DNA of 64,000 nt, from NCBI GenBank assembly GCA_037957365.1, contig JARHVA010004089.1:1041001-1105000 (forward strand), read 5' to 3'. The position numbers were made by a program, and so were the translations under genes. This DNA comes from Torreya grandis (lineage: Eukaryota > Streptophyta > Pinopsida > Cupressales > Taxaceae). The notes under the pieces are model-generated. The model had not been told where the DNA came from and made no database searches. It saw only the letters and a list, made by a program, of their open reading frames with translations. This document shows, in pieces, positions 11,328-21,744 of this stretch (the first letter of the stretch is position 1; each line of letters begins with the position of its first letter).

Positions 11328-13112
11328 TATTGAAAATTATCATTGATTAAGGAATAGATTATTGAGCATTATCATTGAGTATTGAGATTTGATATTTAAT
11401 ATTGTCATTGATGTCAAAGGTTCTTATGAAGATGCACAATTATTTTAGTGATCTCAATCTGATATCATTGACATCAAAGGTTCTTGGTCAAGTAAGCTTT
11501 GAGGTATGTATATGCATGAGTTCTATTGTAAGAATAGTGAGTGTTATTGCTGTATGAGAATAATGATGAGAGAATAATGCTTGAGGAATGTTCTAATATC
11601 AACTTGAGTGAAATCTTTGAGAATTAGTATGAATGAGTATAAGTAAGTTTATAAAATGTAAAACATCTTGTAATGTTTTGTCTAGACCTTTTGAGATGGT
11701 ATTTTTAGGTGGCATGATGGTATGAGTAAGCTTTGAAGAAGAAGCTGTGTGATTTAAAGATCTGTATAAGTAGTTCTAAAGTTACTCTAAATAAGCTATG
11801 AAGATGAGAATGATTTTAAGAACACTTGATAGTGTTTGAGTATGAGAAATATTATTTGAGGTTATACATGAGGTGTTTAGGACCTTGAAAATGATTATAA
11901 GGTCATTTATAAAGATCTATATATGCATCTTTGAAGATGCTATAAAGATTCCAATCATGCTCTGAAGATTTGTAAGTAGCTCTGAAGAAGTTTTGTTGAA
12001 TCTCCAAAGAAGAGTGAGTGTATGAAATGACTTGAGAATACAAAAGAGGCATTGGAGCATAAGAAAGTTCCAAGGTAAAGTCTATAGGGTGATTGGAAGG
12101 TCAAATTCAAGGCATAATAAGACTTGTAAGTCAAGGTTAAGAAAAATAAGAAGAGAGATGGTGGCCAGATGAGATAACATGAACAATTTTCATGACATGA
12201 GTGAGCAAGTGAACATTGAAGGAAGTGAGTCAAGTTGTTTTAAGTATGTGCATGAAGTTTCAAATCAAGGTTTACAAGAAAAGGCTTGAAAAAGTGTTTC
12301 AAGGTTTATCAAATGCATAGAATAAAGAGTTGTCTACCCAAGAAGGTTTTCTCAGTGCCCATTGGCACATGCAACTTCTGCATGAGAGACTAAGTTATTC
12401 ATGGTAGATGAGGAAGGGTTATTTATTAAAGTTTCAATCATTAGTTTTTGGAAAGAGGAGATAAGTTTTATGAATGATCATTAAGACTAGAAGTTAGTCT
12501 AACCCTCATAAAACCCTAACTGTGACATGATATTGAAGATCTTATTTTAAAGAGATTAGAATGGTTGGATATGATAAAAAATGTGATTAGAGGTTGAAGT
12601 CAACTCTCCTAGGCATCTCTAGGTGTGATTGGTTTCTCAGGTGAGTGAGTAGACCCTATAGAAAAGTGCTTATCTTTTAGAGATTTGTTTATCAGATAGA
12701 GTTGACGAAGTCAAAGTTGCTAAGTGGATGAAGATCAAAGTGTGAGACTTTTAGTTTTTATTTATGAAGATTTTTGGATAGGTTCTATATCTCATATGTG
12801 CAAAGTTGGTGATCAAAGTTGGTCAATTGCTAACAGACCTAGTGGTGTAGACAATAAGGAAATCAGACATATGTGTATAGATATTTCCTGATGTGTTTTC
12901 ATGTAAGAATGATGCATTGAAATGCATGATGATGTTTTTTTGGTATTGAATGATCTATCCATGCTTTGCATAGTATTATAAGTATATGAAATAGATTGAA
13001 ACAATGAAGCCAAAATGGCTTATTCGACTGAGTAGAGTCTGTGAAAGAGAAAGTCAAAAGATTGGTCTGTTAGACTAATAGTTCTTATGAAATCTCATGA
13101 TCTAATTGGTTG

Positions 13113-13361
13113 TGTTGAGTTTATGATCCAAATGACTTTTATGTTTTAGTTTATTATTTGATTTATTATTATGTTTAGTTAAATAATATTTGGTTCACGG
13201 GAATGTTGGTTGAGTCCCATAACCACCTAATGAAAATATTATAAATATTTTCTCCTTCTTTGTAAATCTATCTCTCAAAATAAGATATGATAAAAATTTA
13301 TGTGGAAAAATAATATTCATGATTTAATTTTTGAATCTTCACTTCCCATTCCTGGAGCCTT
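13113..13361 (+). repeat. 5' LTR of element N
   Basis: It starts TGTTGAGTTTATGATCC and matches 15020-15268 to the shared GGAGCCT end, with roughly one difference in seven bases. The divergence suggests an old insertion. Confidence 0.8.
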
Positions 13362-13489
13362 ATTTGATCATGGATGATTGAATTAATACTCATCAGTGGT
13401 AGGACATTTGTTTTTTGGGTATCAGAGCATTATTTGATCATGGAGGATTGAATTAATACTCATCAGTGGTAGGACATTTGTTTTTTGGT
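13361..13489 (+). repeat. 70-bp tandem duplication covering the primer site of N
   Basis: TATTTGATCATGGATGATTG at 13361 recurs at 13431 as TATTTGATCATGGAGGATTG, and similarity continues through GTAGGACATTTG and TTTTTTGG. The first unit ends in the intact primer site. In the second unit the site is scrambled (GGTGATCATTC). The PBS lies 55 bases from the LTR end, further than usual. Confidence 0.8.
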
Positions 13490-15007
13490 GATCATTCATA
13501 GTGTTTGTATGATGATGGCTTGAAGAGAAAGCAACATTAAAAGAAATCATTTTGCATTCATATTAAAAAAAAAAAGCACATAAGATAGAGTTTGATCTAA
13601 TAAATTGAAGAGGAGACCATTCTTTTCTTCCAGCTAAGTATTGATAATGGTGGCTGAGTTTTGATATTGGTGCAGGGAGATTCAAATGTTGGTATTCAAA
13701 TATGCTCGGTACCTCCAAACATGTTATAAAATAAAAAGGTCACAATTATCAAATAAAAAAGGTGTAATAGGGTTTCATTTATTTGTCTTGATATTTGGCT
13801 TGTGGGCTTCATGGGGAAATTAAATGCACCTAATTTTTATGCACAGTGAAAACATTTGTCCATAAATTACTACATAATTTTTTTAACTTTTAAAAACTCA
13901 TAAATTGAGTATCTTGATTTTATAAACTTAAGATTATTAAAGGAAAGTTAGTTAGAGATAATTTTGTGAAGTCCTTGGGAGTTGGAAAGGTTCGGGGTTA
14001 AAATCCCTTCTAAAATATTTTTTGGGTTAAATCGATGATATAATGGTGTATTTTCAACTCTTTGAGACATTATTTTACCTAGTCACTATTTTCATACAAA
14101 GGTGGTCATGTGACCAGATGATTCATAGGTTTTTGAATATTATAAACACAATAGAATAGTTTATTTTATGATTTTACGCTTATATATATGATTTTACAAT
14201 AAATATATTAAATTGATGTATAAAGGTGCATTTTCAATCAAAACTGACACCTCAAAAATGATTTTTTTTAATAATGTCATATCATGCTTGTGCTTTCAGA
14301 GACAATACCAACATGTCCTAGGATCCATTTGATTGACACCATATAAGTGACAACTAGAGGTTGGAGGATCCGTTAGAAGTTGGAGGACAATTACCCTCTC
14401 CAATTAACTATTCACTCAAAGTAGGGGTTTAATGTTTGAATGACAAATTTTGGCTTGTGTTTTTGCTTTTAGTTCTATTTTTGGCTTTTTATATCTGCTA
14501 TGCATGACATAGAGTGTATAGAGTTAGTTGTATTTTTCTCTTAATTAATGACTTCTCACCTCTTTCTTGAAAGGGGTAGAAGATTTATGAATTGATTGGA
14601 CTTCTAATAGTCATTGGTAATAGTATGAGTTGATAAGGGTTACTAACACTAGTAGTGTTGAATAAAGGTCATCAGTGTTTGTTGGGAATCAAGAGATGTG
14701 CCATACAGTGTACATAGTTGTCACTTGAATGGGTTACTATGTGAGACCTTATGTGTGTTGATGTAGTTGGAAAATCTTTGATTAGGTTCTACTATAATAC
14801 AGTATGATGATCATAGGGGATGGGTAAGACTTTATCATGTTCATTATCTTTTTATGCCACAACTCATAGGGTGGGATTTTATATGGAGTGGCATTGGTTT
14901 TGATCAATATTAAGAAGTAAAATGCACCAATTTTAATTGTGATAGAGTTTCTTTGATGACTTCAAAGTCATTACTCCTTTTCTTTCTTCTTCTATATCCC
15001 TTTGGAT
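13490..15007 (+). other. Interior of element N, no coding content seen
   Basis: This is low-GC sequence with short chance frames only. I see no gag or pol motif and no hint of a captured host gene. It may serve only as packaging or spacer RNA for a parasitic element. Confidence 0.5.
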
Positions 15008-15019
15008 CAAGGGGGAGTT

Positions 15020-15270
15020 TGTTGAGTTTATGATCCAAATAAATGTTATGTTTTGGTTTATTATTTGCTTCATTATTATGTTTAGTTAAATAATCGTTGG
15101 TTTATAGGAATGTCGATTGAGTCTTATAACTACCTCATGAGAATACTATAAATATTTTCACCTTCTTTGTAAATGTATCTCTCAAAATAATATATGATAA
15201 AATTTTGTGTGGAAAAATAATATTCATGATGTAATTTCTGAATCTTCATTTCCTATTCTTGGAGCCTTTG
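15020..15270 (+). repeat. 3' LTR of element N
   Basis: It begins TGTTGAGTTTATG right after the AAGGGGGAGTT tract and is followed by the duplicated GGTTG. Confidence 0.8.
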
Positions 15271-16616
15271 GGTTGAGGTTGATCTGAAGATGTTATAATA
15301 TCATGTTTATGTATTAAAATATATTGAATATATTCAATCATGTGAAAAATCTTCATGTTTTTTTACTATGTTTTGGATTCAATTAGCAGTTGTGAGTGAA
15401 CATCTTGTACAGAGGTATTTGAGCCTAGTTACCCTGAGTTGAAGCATCATATGAAGTTTATTATGAACCTAAGGTCATGATGTTTTTGAATATATAATTT
15501 TTTGCCATGGTTATTTGGAAAAATTGAGTATATGCCTCAGTTGTTAAAGATAAAGTTTTTGTATATGCATAAGCCTTTTGTATGTAGTAATTTGAGAAAG
15601 GGTTCAAGTGATGGTTTGACCTCAAAGGTATTTTGGACATAAATTAAAGTTGGATAAGGTATATTAGAGTGGCATATGACTTCTTCCTACCATTTTATAT
15701 GTGTTTGGATATGATTCAATAAAGATCAAAGGGTAACATGTTATTAAGAAGACCTATTAGGTCTCCATAAGCCTAAAATAGGAGTAAGGGCTAATTGATG
15801 TATGTCCAACCTATTGTAATGATTTATTAAGTATTAAATCATGTTATTTAATATTCAAAGACCTATTCATGACTTACCTAAGTGATTTTAATATGTATCC
15901 AACTAAGAAGGATATGATCAAGTGACTTATATAAAAGCAAGGCAGTTTAGGTCTATTTGGGTGTGCTTAGAGAGAGAGAGCAAAAAAGGATAATAAAATG
16001 ATTTATATCATTGGTAATCAGAATAAGGTCATGTGGACCATTAGAGAGAAGTCATGAATATTTAATAGAGTTTTTAGATATGACGATCAAGGTTAGAAGA
16101 CCTTATCAAGCCATGAAGAGGGATAGTTGATCGAAGAAGACTGAAGGTTAGTTTGAGAGGGACTGAAGAGAGCAAAGAGATAAAGGAGTAGGTCATCATC
16201 TATTGTATAATCAATAAAGGTTTCTTAAGGTGATCAAATAATCAAGTGGATAAGTTGGTGCTGAGTCATCTAGGGGATTGGTGCCTCCTTACAAGTGGGT
16301 TATTGCTAAAGCCAAGCTAAATTGGTGCTGAGCCAGTTAGGGTTGGTGTTCCATGTGAAGTTGGCGCTTCACTAAATATATATTTTTATCTTATATTAAT
16401 ATAGTCCATTTGATTCATCAATGGGTTTTCTACCCCTAGAGGGTTTCCCATGTATATGTTATGTTCATGTGTTTTATGCTCTTATGATTTGATGATTATG
16501 ATTGTTAAGAGGTACCTACATGTTAGAACGGTTCATTTATAGTTAAGTGGAATTGAATGAAAAGTTTTTAAGATTTATTCACACCCCCTCTTATTCATCT
16601 TATTTCCAACAAGTTA

Positions 16617-17394
16617 CATATTTAATATGAAGGAGAAAGTTGGGATACATAGATAAACATAATAGACTATAGACTTTGTCACTTCTGTTAAACCACTTCA
16701 CCTTCTATATATCAAGGGTTAGTTTTATTTATGTACCCATAGTGATTCAATGTAATCCTTTACTCCTCAATAATATTTGTATTATGACATTCCACTTGAG
16801 ATAGTTGAATGGTGTAAAAAATGAAATTAATGGTTGTAGAAAGACAAAGATATGCAAACCCGTTAAAATTATAGAGGATAAATTTTACAAGGCTTGAGAA
16901 TAACACTAATGTGTATATATCTAAAAAAAATTCAAGTAAAAAAATAACACCTCAAAAAGAGATGTATGCTAAAAATTATGAGATTTTGAAGTTCTTGCTC
17001 ATAAAATAAATCTCCACTTTGCATAAATTTTTAGGTGTGTAAAAGTTTGACTCAAATTTTCAATCAAAATTTAAGCCCCCTTAGATTGGTTGTGACCAAG
17101 GGATAAAATATAATATGACTAGGGGCTAAGCCCTAAGATGAGTGACACCTTTTTAATCTAATGACACAAGTTGTTTTCCATAAAAATCTATTAGATTAAA
17201 TATGACTAGCACGAGATGCCTTTCCCTTGTTCTTTTTCTAAATCTAGATTAGCCAAGGACCCTAGAATAAGAGAAAAATGTAAGAAAGGGTGAATATTTA
17301 ATGTGTTAATTCAACTAATTATAGATCTATGACATGCAAGCCAAAACTCAAGATTTCATAATAGGATCTTTGACATTATAATACCAGAAACCAT
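16617..17394 (-). other. 5' internal part of element A
   Basis: This piece lies between the primer site of A and the insertion point of B and should contain the leader and gag N-terminus. I could not read a convincing gag N-terminal domain in it. Decay or a long leader could explain that. Confidence 0.5.
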
Positions 17395-17406
17395 GCTTTG
17401 ATACCA
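17395..17406 (-). other. Primer binding site of element A
   Basis: The plus strand reads GCTTTGATACCA, so the coding strand is TGGTATCAAAGC. That is one base from the initiator tRNA-Met complement TGGTATCAGAGC. It lies about ten bases inside the 5' LTR. Confidence 0.7.
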
Positions 17407-17416
17407 TCTCAGCTTA

Positions 17417-17750
17417 TGCCACAATTAAGGATAGAGGTTTGAGTAGAGATGAAGAATGGATCTATGTAATATGAAAATGAAATTATGTAGAAGATATTTC
17501 TATTGTAGAAGTGAAATCAAACATGATTCAGAATAATCTTATCTTTTAATAATCAAAATAGTTAATTATTAGCATTAGTAAAATTAGCCAAAATAGCTTT
17601 AAAAAAGGTATATATATAGGTGGAAGATAGACATGACCCCACATCCTCATGCATGGGGAACTATCTTCCTCAATAACCTAAATAACACCTAAAAAAACTA
17701 AATAATGTGTAGATAAAAACCATTAAATGGAATAAAAACTCATACTGACA
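17417..17750 (-). repeat. 5' LTR of element A
   Basis: Plus-strand ends are TGCCACAATT and CATACTGACA. It shares the ATGTAGAAGATAT, TATATAGGTGGAAGATA and CCCCACATCCTCATG blocks with the copies at 225-829. It is followed by TTTCT, the likely target copy. Confidence 0.75.
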
Positions 17751-18150
17751 TTTCTTATTTTAAGAAATTCACTTTATCCCAAATTTATGAGGTGTCACAC
17801 TTCTTTTGTCCTCTTGTAACACATCTTGGAATTACAATCACATGTAACTCCACTCCACACTTGTCACACACATTCCCATCACCTATAAATGGATTAGGGA
17901 CATTTGACACACACATGAAGTTTGTGTAGTAACTCTTTACTCCTTCTTGCTCTATTTATTGAGCTCTCATCTCTCTTTCTTCACCATATTGCTATATCTA
18001 TCTTGAGATGCCTATTATAGCTTGAGGCCATTATTATTTATCTTATCTTCGATCCTATTTTATATTATAATTATAGATTAATAATTTTTAAATCTTTTAA
18101 TATATGTGAGGTTTTTCTCCATTTGAAAACTTCCCCACTTGCCAAATCTT
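17751..18150 (+). repeat. 3' LTR of element Z, second part (right end uncertain)
   Basis: After the end of A the sequence looks like the promoter half of an LTR. It has a TATAAA box (17884-17889) and pyrimidine-rich text about 60-110 bases later. Its join to 133-224 is inferred from the A target duplication and the absence of any other start. I could not find the exact right end. Confidence 0.45.
17884..17889 (+). promoter_or_regulatory. Candidate TATA box in Z LTR
   Basis: CTATAAATGG resembles a plant pol II TATA element and stands where a U3/R promoter would be if this is the continuation of the Z LTR. Confidence 0.35.
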
Positions 18151-18399
18151 GTCCCTCACATTTGTGGGTTGATTTATTTTCAAGGTAACATTATTCGTTT
18201 AAATTTTTTCATTAATTTTTTTCAATGTTTATATTTTGATCTTGGAAAAAATCCTAATAATATTTATTTTTTATCTGAGGTCGTGTGTTAGTAAGATGTG
18301 AAGTTTTGAATGCTAAATATGCATAGTTGTATGGTACAATTTTCTTGGGAATTTACATGACATGATTAGAACATGTAATCACTTTAGGAATTTGATATC

Positions 18400-19560
18400 T
18401 TGTACTTTAGAATAATATAATTATGCTCCAATTATTAAAATTTTACACACATTAAAAACTATGAATGCATGAATTCCAAATGAGTACATCAAAAACATCA
18501 ATCTATACTACATCACAAACTAGCTCTTCTTTGAAAGGATAGATAACATATGAGAAGTGGTATTAAAAAGTGACCTGTATACATTTGGTGTTCTAGGAAT
18601 CGAACCATCCAAATTTATAAGGTTGTAGATGAGGCATGGGGGTAAAATTAAGTCACTCGATAGTTGATTCTAATATGAGCTTCTTCATGCTACAACCATC
18701 AATCATAAAGTCTAGTGATTTACCTTGCACCCAAATATGTGATTGAAATATGTATTTTAATTCAGCATATTTCACTATTAGTGTTGCTTGTGTGGTGGAT
18801 ATTAAAAAAATTTAATCTACGTCAGTGATTCCATTAGAGGGTTTGACTTCATAATCCTTTGTTTATACTTGTATATGGAAATTATTCAGAGCATGGAACT
18901 CTACATTGGAGTGGTTTCTACTATTATGTTTGTCACACCATTTACCTATATTAGATTATTGTGGCTTTTTATTTGATTAAGGTAGTTACTTTAGTGCATA
19001 AAATGTGTCTCACTTTCCATTCATCTTAAACTCATCCTCAATGATTACCATACTAAGATAGGATTATCCTATCATATTAACATTAGCCAACTTCAATTTG
19101 GATTGAATGAATAGTCGTATGCCACCACTATACTTGAGAACCCTATGTTAAACTAACTTAGATGAATCCAATCTTGCATAAAATTCATGAAAGGCATTAG
19201 TTTAGGGCTTGGAATAAATGGTCATATCCCTGCCACATTTTTTCCCACTAAATGTAGTGATCATCATAAACATCTTTGGGATAATATTCATCCTTCAAGT
19301 CTTCCAAGAATTATACTAAGTTGGGTTACATTTTTATCAGGTTTGGTTTATCTCCCAAAGAGAATGGGATTTCCACCATTTGTTGACTGGTTAAGAAACA
19401 TTTAGAAGTGAAATCTTTATTTTATCTTCATAAAAAAAAATATTCATGGAGAAACATGACTCTAATTGATCTACCTAGTTATCTATGAAATCTACATTTA
19501 TTTTACCCTCAAACTCATGGATGTCTAGATTTACTTGAAACCTATGGGGGACTCGACCAC
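18400..19560 (-). pseudogene. Ty3/gypsy gag-protease remnant
   Basis: Read downwards from 19560, a gypsy gag domain appears: LDIHEFEGKINVDFIDN near 19510, then NKWWKS near 19380. After a frame change comes LKDEYYPKDVYDDHYI near 19290 and FYARLDSSKLV near 19170. A zinc-binding pattern WCDKHNSRNHSNVE lies near 18930. The protease part follows as SLDFMIDGCSMKKLILEST near 18700 and KEELVCDVV plus DVFDVLIW near 18500. No RT is recognisable below 18400. Stops are numerous, mostly at Gln or Trp positions. The opposite-strand 72-codon frame at 19187-19405 is a shadow. Confidence 0.7.
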
Positions 19561-20207
19561 CAAAAGATTTACTTGATGTGTGAATTGATGGAACCACCTG
19601 TTTGAGGACTTGAATGAACTAGTGTAGCATAAATGTTTTTTCTCTTAAAGCTATTTTGAAATGTTTTTATTTATCATATCATGGATTGCATCTTATGAGT
19701 TATTTTCCCTTTCCATCTGAACTTGCTTATAACAACATGAAAAGTAGTTTTTCTTTGTGGTTTGACACTAAGCTTCAAATAATCTGACTTGGTTTGATGG
19801 GACATGCATGAATAATATAAACCAATCTAATATTATTAATCTAGGGCCCATGATGAACCTAATGGAAAATAATCTAAATGAGGATTAAGATGTATTATAT
19901 ATGTGTGTAGAAGCTAAAGATAATAATAATAGAATTAAGAGAGAGAGATAATAAAAATAGAATAAAAATTTAAATTGACTTATAGATTTTTTATATGGAA
20001 TAATCTTAAGAAAGATGTATGGTTGTGTATCTTCTACTTTAATTGCTCACAAAAGCCAAAAATGTGTATACATATATTACAAATCCATGAAGGCTTGAAG
20101 AATCATCATCGAAGTTCCATGTATGACTCTTGATCTTATAAAAACTATGTAGTTTGAATAAAAGGTGTTTGGTATGTTGATAAAATCTCTATCATAATGT
20201 GAGACCT
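19561..20207. other. Unassigned spacer
   Basis: AT-rich sequence between the gypsy gag remnant and element E. It should contain the leader or LTR of that gypsy element, but no repeat partner is visible in the window. Confidence 0.4.
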
Positions 20208-20212
20208 GGGAG

Positions 20213-20711
20213 TGTTGGTTCAATCAGTTAGATGCACCTATTTTTTTAGTTTAATTAGGTAGGCTAGTTTACCTAGTTTCATTACTTAAGGTTAGTAATT
20301 ATAATCTAAATGAATATTTATGCTATTTTCCTCCAATTTTAGCTATTTGGATTTTCCTAAAACCAATAGAGTTATGATAATCCACCTTTATTATAGACAA
20401 TCACATGAAGGCCAACTCTTTTGTGTCTAATCATAGTTTTTCACAGACATTTAATGTTTGCTATAAATCAAATCCCTTTCCTCTTCTGTAATTCATTCAA
20501 AGCTTGAACTATCCATGTGAGAAGCTTATCAAAAGGGGGAATATATTTAGATATTGATTTTCTACCCAATTTTTCATGTGCTATCAATTTTTCATTTGTC
20601 ATTTACTAAATTTAACACTTATGATTTTGTGAATGGTCTTGTAGATTCGATCCTTAGGTGTGAACATTGTGTAGGAAATATTTGATTTCTCTTTATTATA
20701 CTCTTCTTTCA
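20213..20711 (+). repeat. 5' LTR of element E
   Basis: It begins TGTTGGTTCAAT and aligns with 50207-50700. Shared blocks include CTATTTTCCTC, AGACAATCACATGAA, TGTAATTCATTCAAA and the TTTTGTGA-TGGTCTT block near the end. Divergence is high, with small indels, so the element is old. Confidence 0.8.
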
Positions 20712-20723
20712 TTGTATTAGAGA
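20712..20723 (+). other. Primer binding site of element E (decayed)
   Basis: TTGTATTAGAGA stands just after the 5' LTR and matches nine of twelve bases of the initiator tRNA-Met complement. Confidence 0.5.
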
Positions 20724-21744
20724 AAAAATGTAGTGGGTTTTAATCGTTATGGGAATTCATGTAATTTTCTAAGCATGAGAGTCAAATTTTAGTGAAAATA
20801 TACTTTTTTATTTATTTTTCAAAAATAATTTTAGAATTGTAGGCTTTTTGGTTGATTTTTTACATCATTTTAAAATTTTCCTTTGTATAAGGGATCACAT
20901 GAGACATGGTGTCATTAATAAGTTTTTATGTTTTTTGAAAAAATGATTCAATTAGAAATTCTCCTATATTTTTTTGAAAATTCCCCTCTCAATTTGTTTT
21001 TTTCATTTTTTTAGCATAAAATAGTGGAGTACAACTCCTAAAATCAAATTATAAATTTATAAGGACTTTAATGGTAAATCCCCTACTTCTCACATCCTTA
21101 CACAAGCCCTCAACTCCCTTGAGTGGAGTCCTTGTTATACTAATGCCCTTGGCCATGCATCCCCCATTCCCTTTGCTCTTCCCCCACTATGACACCATCT
21201 TCATTTATGCTCTTTGATCCTCCAAAGTATTCCTCTTGCATGTATCACTTCAATTCCACTTGACCACCACCTGGCTCACCAAAAAATTTTCCCACCACCC
21301 TCTCCATTGGTCTGTCATTGACCTCTGATATTTTTGGGGGATATCTCAATCCTTTCTGCTATTAAACAAGGCCAAGGTGGCATTGTTTTGACTTTTAAGA
21401 CACCCCAAAGCTCCATTTTGCATCCTAGTGGACATTGAAGGGATGAAATTTTTATATAGGGATTTTAGAGTGTTAAAGGTGAACAATGGGCTTAGTGGAA
21501 TATGAGGTCACCCACTCCCCACCAAGGACACCCTTTCCCCTTTGTATGGAAACCGTGTTTGTACAAATTCAAAGTCAAATAACTTTGGGCCTATGAGGTA
21601 TTTTTAATTCCATTTTTTTAAAGTTGATATTTTTTCACAAAATTTATAAATATTTGCACATAGTAGATTCATTTTGTATGCAATTGTAGTTTTTTACCTT
21701 TGTAGCATATTGATCTAGATGAAGAGTATCTTGAGATCAAAAAT
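20724..21744 (+). other. Leader of element E with a C-rich segment
   Basis: About 1 kb separates the primer site from recognisable gag. The segment 21080-21560 is notably richer in C and G than its surroundings (CCCTCAACTCCC, CATCCCCCATTCCC, CCCACTCCCC) and gives proline-rich but interrupted frames. It may be a structured leader or a captured host fragment. I recognise no gene in it. Confidence 0.4.

Larger units (their letters stand above)
13113..15270 (+). mobile_element. Small non-coding LTR element N (LARD/TRIM-like)
   Basis: Direct repeats of about 250 bp (13113-13361 and 15020-15270) flank 1.66 kb without any coding frame I recognise. A primer site for initiator tRNA-Met (GGGTATCAGAGC, 13417-13428) and a polypurine tract (AAGGGGGAGTT, before 15020) set the plus orientation. 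GGTTG flanks both sides (13108-13112 and 15271-15275). The uninterrupted sister LTR of B reads ATTGGTTGAGGTTG at 6600, which confirms a clean insertion with a 5-bp target duplication. N needs enzymes from another element. The right LTR ends CTTTG rather than CA, so that boundary has decayed or is slightly off. Confidence 0.8.
4840..16611 (+). mobile_element. Sirevirus-like gag-only LTR retrotransposon B with 3.1-kb LTRs
   Basis: B has direct LTRs at 4840-7949 (3110 bp) and 11328-16611 (about 3121 bp once insertion N and its target duplication are removed). A decayed initiator-Met primer site follows the first LTR. The second LTR is preceded by TTTGTCATCAATGACAAAGG and GGAGAT, which resembles the tract before 3' LTRs in the Sirevirus branch of copia. 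The 3.38-kb interior encodes a gag-like protein with several zinc knuckles and a coiled coil. I see no protease, integrase, RT or RNase H. This arrangement matches non-autonomous TR-GAG elements. The nearly perfect target duplication shows one insertion event into element A. Confidence 0.8.
11328..16611 (+). repeat. 3' LTR of element B, split by element N
   Basis: The copy begins TATTGAAAATTA, with TG mutated to TA, and ends TTTCCAACA, followed by the AGTTA target copy. It aligns with 4840-7949 except for 13113-15275, which is insertion N plus its duplicated GGTTG. Similarity stays obvious after N, for example at ATATTCAATCATG, GCATATGACTTCTTCCTACC and AAGGCAGTTTAGG. Confidence 0.85.
225..17750 (-). 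mobile_element. Ty1/copia retrotransposon A, interrupted by element B
   Basis: A is a minus-strand copia element. Running down from the high coordinate it has a 5' LTR (17417-17750), an initiator-tRNA primer site (17395-17406), a 5' internal piece, insertion B, then gag, protease, integrase, reverse transcriptase and RNase H (4834 down to about 960), a polypurine tract and a 3' LTR. The copia order, with integrase before RT, is clear. Coding parts carry many stops and frameshifts, so the element is dead. The likely target duplication is TTTAT/TTTCT. The 3' LTR end is present as a tandem double copy. Confidence 0.8.

Noticed and set aside
11080..12233. Minus-strand frames of 87 and 92 codons rich in Phe and Leu
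   Set aside because: Hydrophobic only because they are antisense to purine-rich B sequence, and they run across the LTR boundary region without conservation between the two LTRs.
18594..18604. Minus-strand GGTTCGATTCC, a perfect pol III B-box text, suggesting a tRNA or SINE
   Set aside because: No A box or cloverleaf at the right spacing, and the surrounding minus strand reads as gypsy protease, so the match is accidental.
19187..19405. Plus-strand 72-codon frame
   Set aside because: No family resemblance, and it lies antisense to readable gypsy gag.
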